DNA of 12,961 nt, from contig CAKQDN010000041.1 in assembly GCA_934229275.1 (NCBI GenBank), forward strand, positions 1-12,961, given 5' to 3'. Below are positions 12,346-12,961 of this stretch, in pieces. The translations under genes were made by a program, and so were the position numbers. The stretch is from an uncultured Clostridia bacterium (GTDB lineage Bacteria; Bacillota; Clostridia; Christensenellales; Pumilibacteraceae). The notes beneath the pieces were generated by a model. It was not told the DNA's origin. It saw only the letters and a program-made list of their open reading frames with translations, and ran no database searches. Position 1 is the stretch's first letter; every line of letters begins with the position of its first letter.

Positions 12346-12961
12346 CTATTTTTGAGATTTCTTTTTGGTTGCCACGACGATATACAGAGCGAGCAGCACC
12401 AGCACCGCGACACCCAGCACGATATTGACGATAAGGCAGATAAGCGAGTTCTTGTCGCTGTCGGCACGCAGAGTATTCAGTTTGGTTTCGAGTTCGGCGT
12501 CCTTTTCATCGAGTCGGCGATTTGCGTCATTGAGGTCTTTCTGCACCTTATCGATTGCCGCTCTCAACTCGGCGTTGGCAGCCGAACAGGATTCTTCGAG
12601 GTCTTTTATTCTCGCTTCGAGTTCGGAGTCTTTGGCAATAAGCGATGCGATGTCGAGTTTCATGAGCGCGTCTGCCGCTTTATACTCTTCTTCGACCTTT
12701 TTGAGTTTTGCCTCAATGTCCGTTTTGTTTCCGGCTATGGTATTGTTCAGATCTTTAACCGCGTCATCGAGATTTTTCTGCACGTCGTTTATCAGGGTTT
12801 TAAGATCGTTTTCCGCCTTTGTCAAAGAATCTTCGAGCGCTTTTATTCTCTTTTCAAGTTCGGTGTCTTTGACTTTCAACGCTTCGATGTCGAGTTTCAT
12901 GAGCGCGTCTGCCGCTTTATACTCTTCTTCGACCTTTTTGAGTTTTGCCTCAATGTCCGTT
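12346..12961 (-). CDS. Repeat coiled-coil protein with C-terminal membrane anchor (partial)
   Basis: The frame is open to the window edge, so the N-terminus lies outside; the ATG at 12900 is an internal methionine within a repeat, not the start. Over 200 residues are visible. They form long charged helices with heptad-like spacing, built from a 79-residue unit (237 bases) containing TDIEAKLKKVEEEYKAADAL, MKLDI, KD-x-ELE and VQK-x-L. The tail has one transmembrane helix (NSLICLIVNIVLGVAVLVLLALY shortened here to its core, LIVNIVLGVAVLVLL) and ends in KKKSQK, so the coiled coil would project from the membrane. Which side it faces depends on whether an unseen signal peptide exists. It converges on the AraC gene and has no evident functional link to it. 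Confidence 0.85.
   Translation of the reverse strand, partial: TDIEAKLKKVEEEYKAADALMKLDIEALKVKDTELEKRIKALEDSLTKAENDLKTLINDVQKNLDDAVKDLNNTIAGNKTDIEAKLKKVEEEYKAADALMKLDIASLIAKDSELEARIKDLEESCSAANAELRAAIDKVQKDLNDANRRLDEKDAELETKLNTLRADSDKNSLICLIVNIVLGVAVLVLLALYIVVATKKKSQK

Noticed and set aside
12601..12961. Possible CRISPR-like or noncoding tandem repeat at the right end
   Set aside because: The 237-base period is a multiple of three, the frame is open, and the translation is a regular coiled coil, so it is a protein repeat.

Overview
The window looks like chromosomal DNA of a low-to-mid GC Gram-positive anaerobe of the Clostridia, probably an uncultured gut lineage. This is inferred from strong AGGAGG-type ribosome binding sites, sigma-A-like TTGACA/TATAAT promoters, Gram-positive signal and lipoprotein peptides, a permuted family 3 glycoside hydrolase, and CxxCG repeat modules of the kind found in Clostridia surface proteins. 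No tRNA, rRNA, CRISPR array, insertion sequence or phage gene was seen.

Layout, left to right. (1) Bases 1-120 hold remnants of small palindromic, dispersed-repeat-like sequences, followed by a clear terminator. (2) A four-gene minus-strand operon (219-3762) encodes, in transcription order, a YdjI-like SPFH/band-7 protein with three C-terminal zinc ribbons, a four-helix membrane protein, a zinc-ribbon/TPR protein, and a two-helix membrane protein. The genes are tightly coupled, with a promoter near 3962-3990. A membrane-stress scaffold is the likely role. (3) A solitary minus-strand gene (4419-4802) encodes a Phd/YefM-like N-terminus joined to what looks like a HARE-HTH-type winged helix. It has a near-consensus promoter, no toxin gene beside it, and three terminator-like hairpins in a row downstream. 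(4) A glycan-related locus contains a plus-strand AraC-type regulator (11406-12230) divergent from a minus-strand pair: a surface lipoprotein (9217-11256) and a very large, domain-permuted GH3 enzyme (5215-9150) with signal peptide, carbohydrate-binding-like inserts and a C-terminal membrane anchor. The lipoprotein and the enzyme share an almost identical Cys-rich repeat module. (5) At the right edge is the C-terminal part of a long-repeat coiled-coil protein with a C-terminal transmembrane helix, running out of the window.

The most integrated story is region 4. The AraC regulator probably senses a sugar signal through its cupin-like domain. It sits at an intergenic region where the two divergent -10 boxes overlap and are flanked by perfect palindromes. 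The lipoprotein (binding) and GH3 (cleavage) would both be displayed on the outer face of the membrane. Their shared repeat module suggests that they assemble together or bind the same cell-surface partner. Family calls rest on motif recognition by eye; no database search was run.
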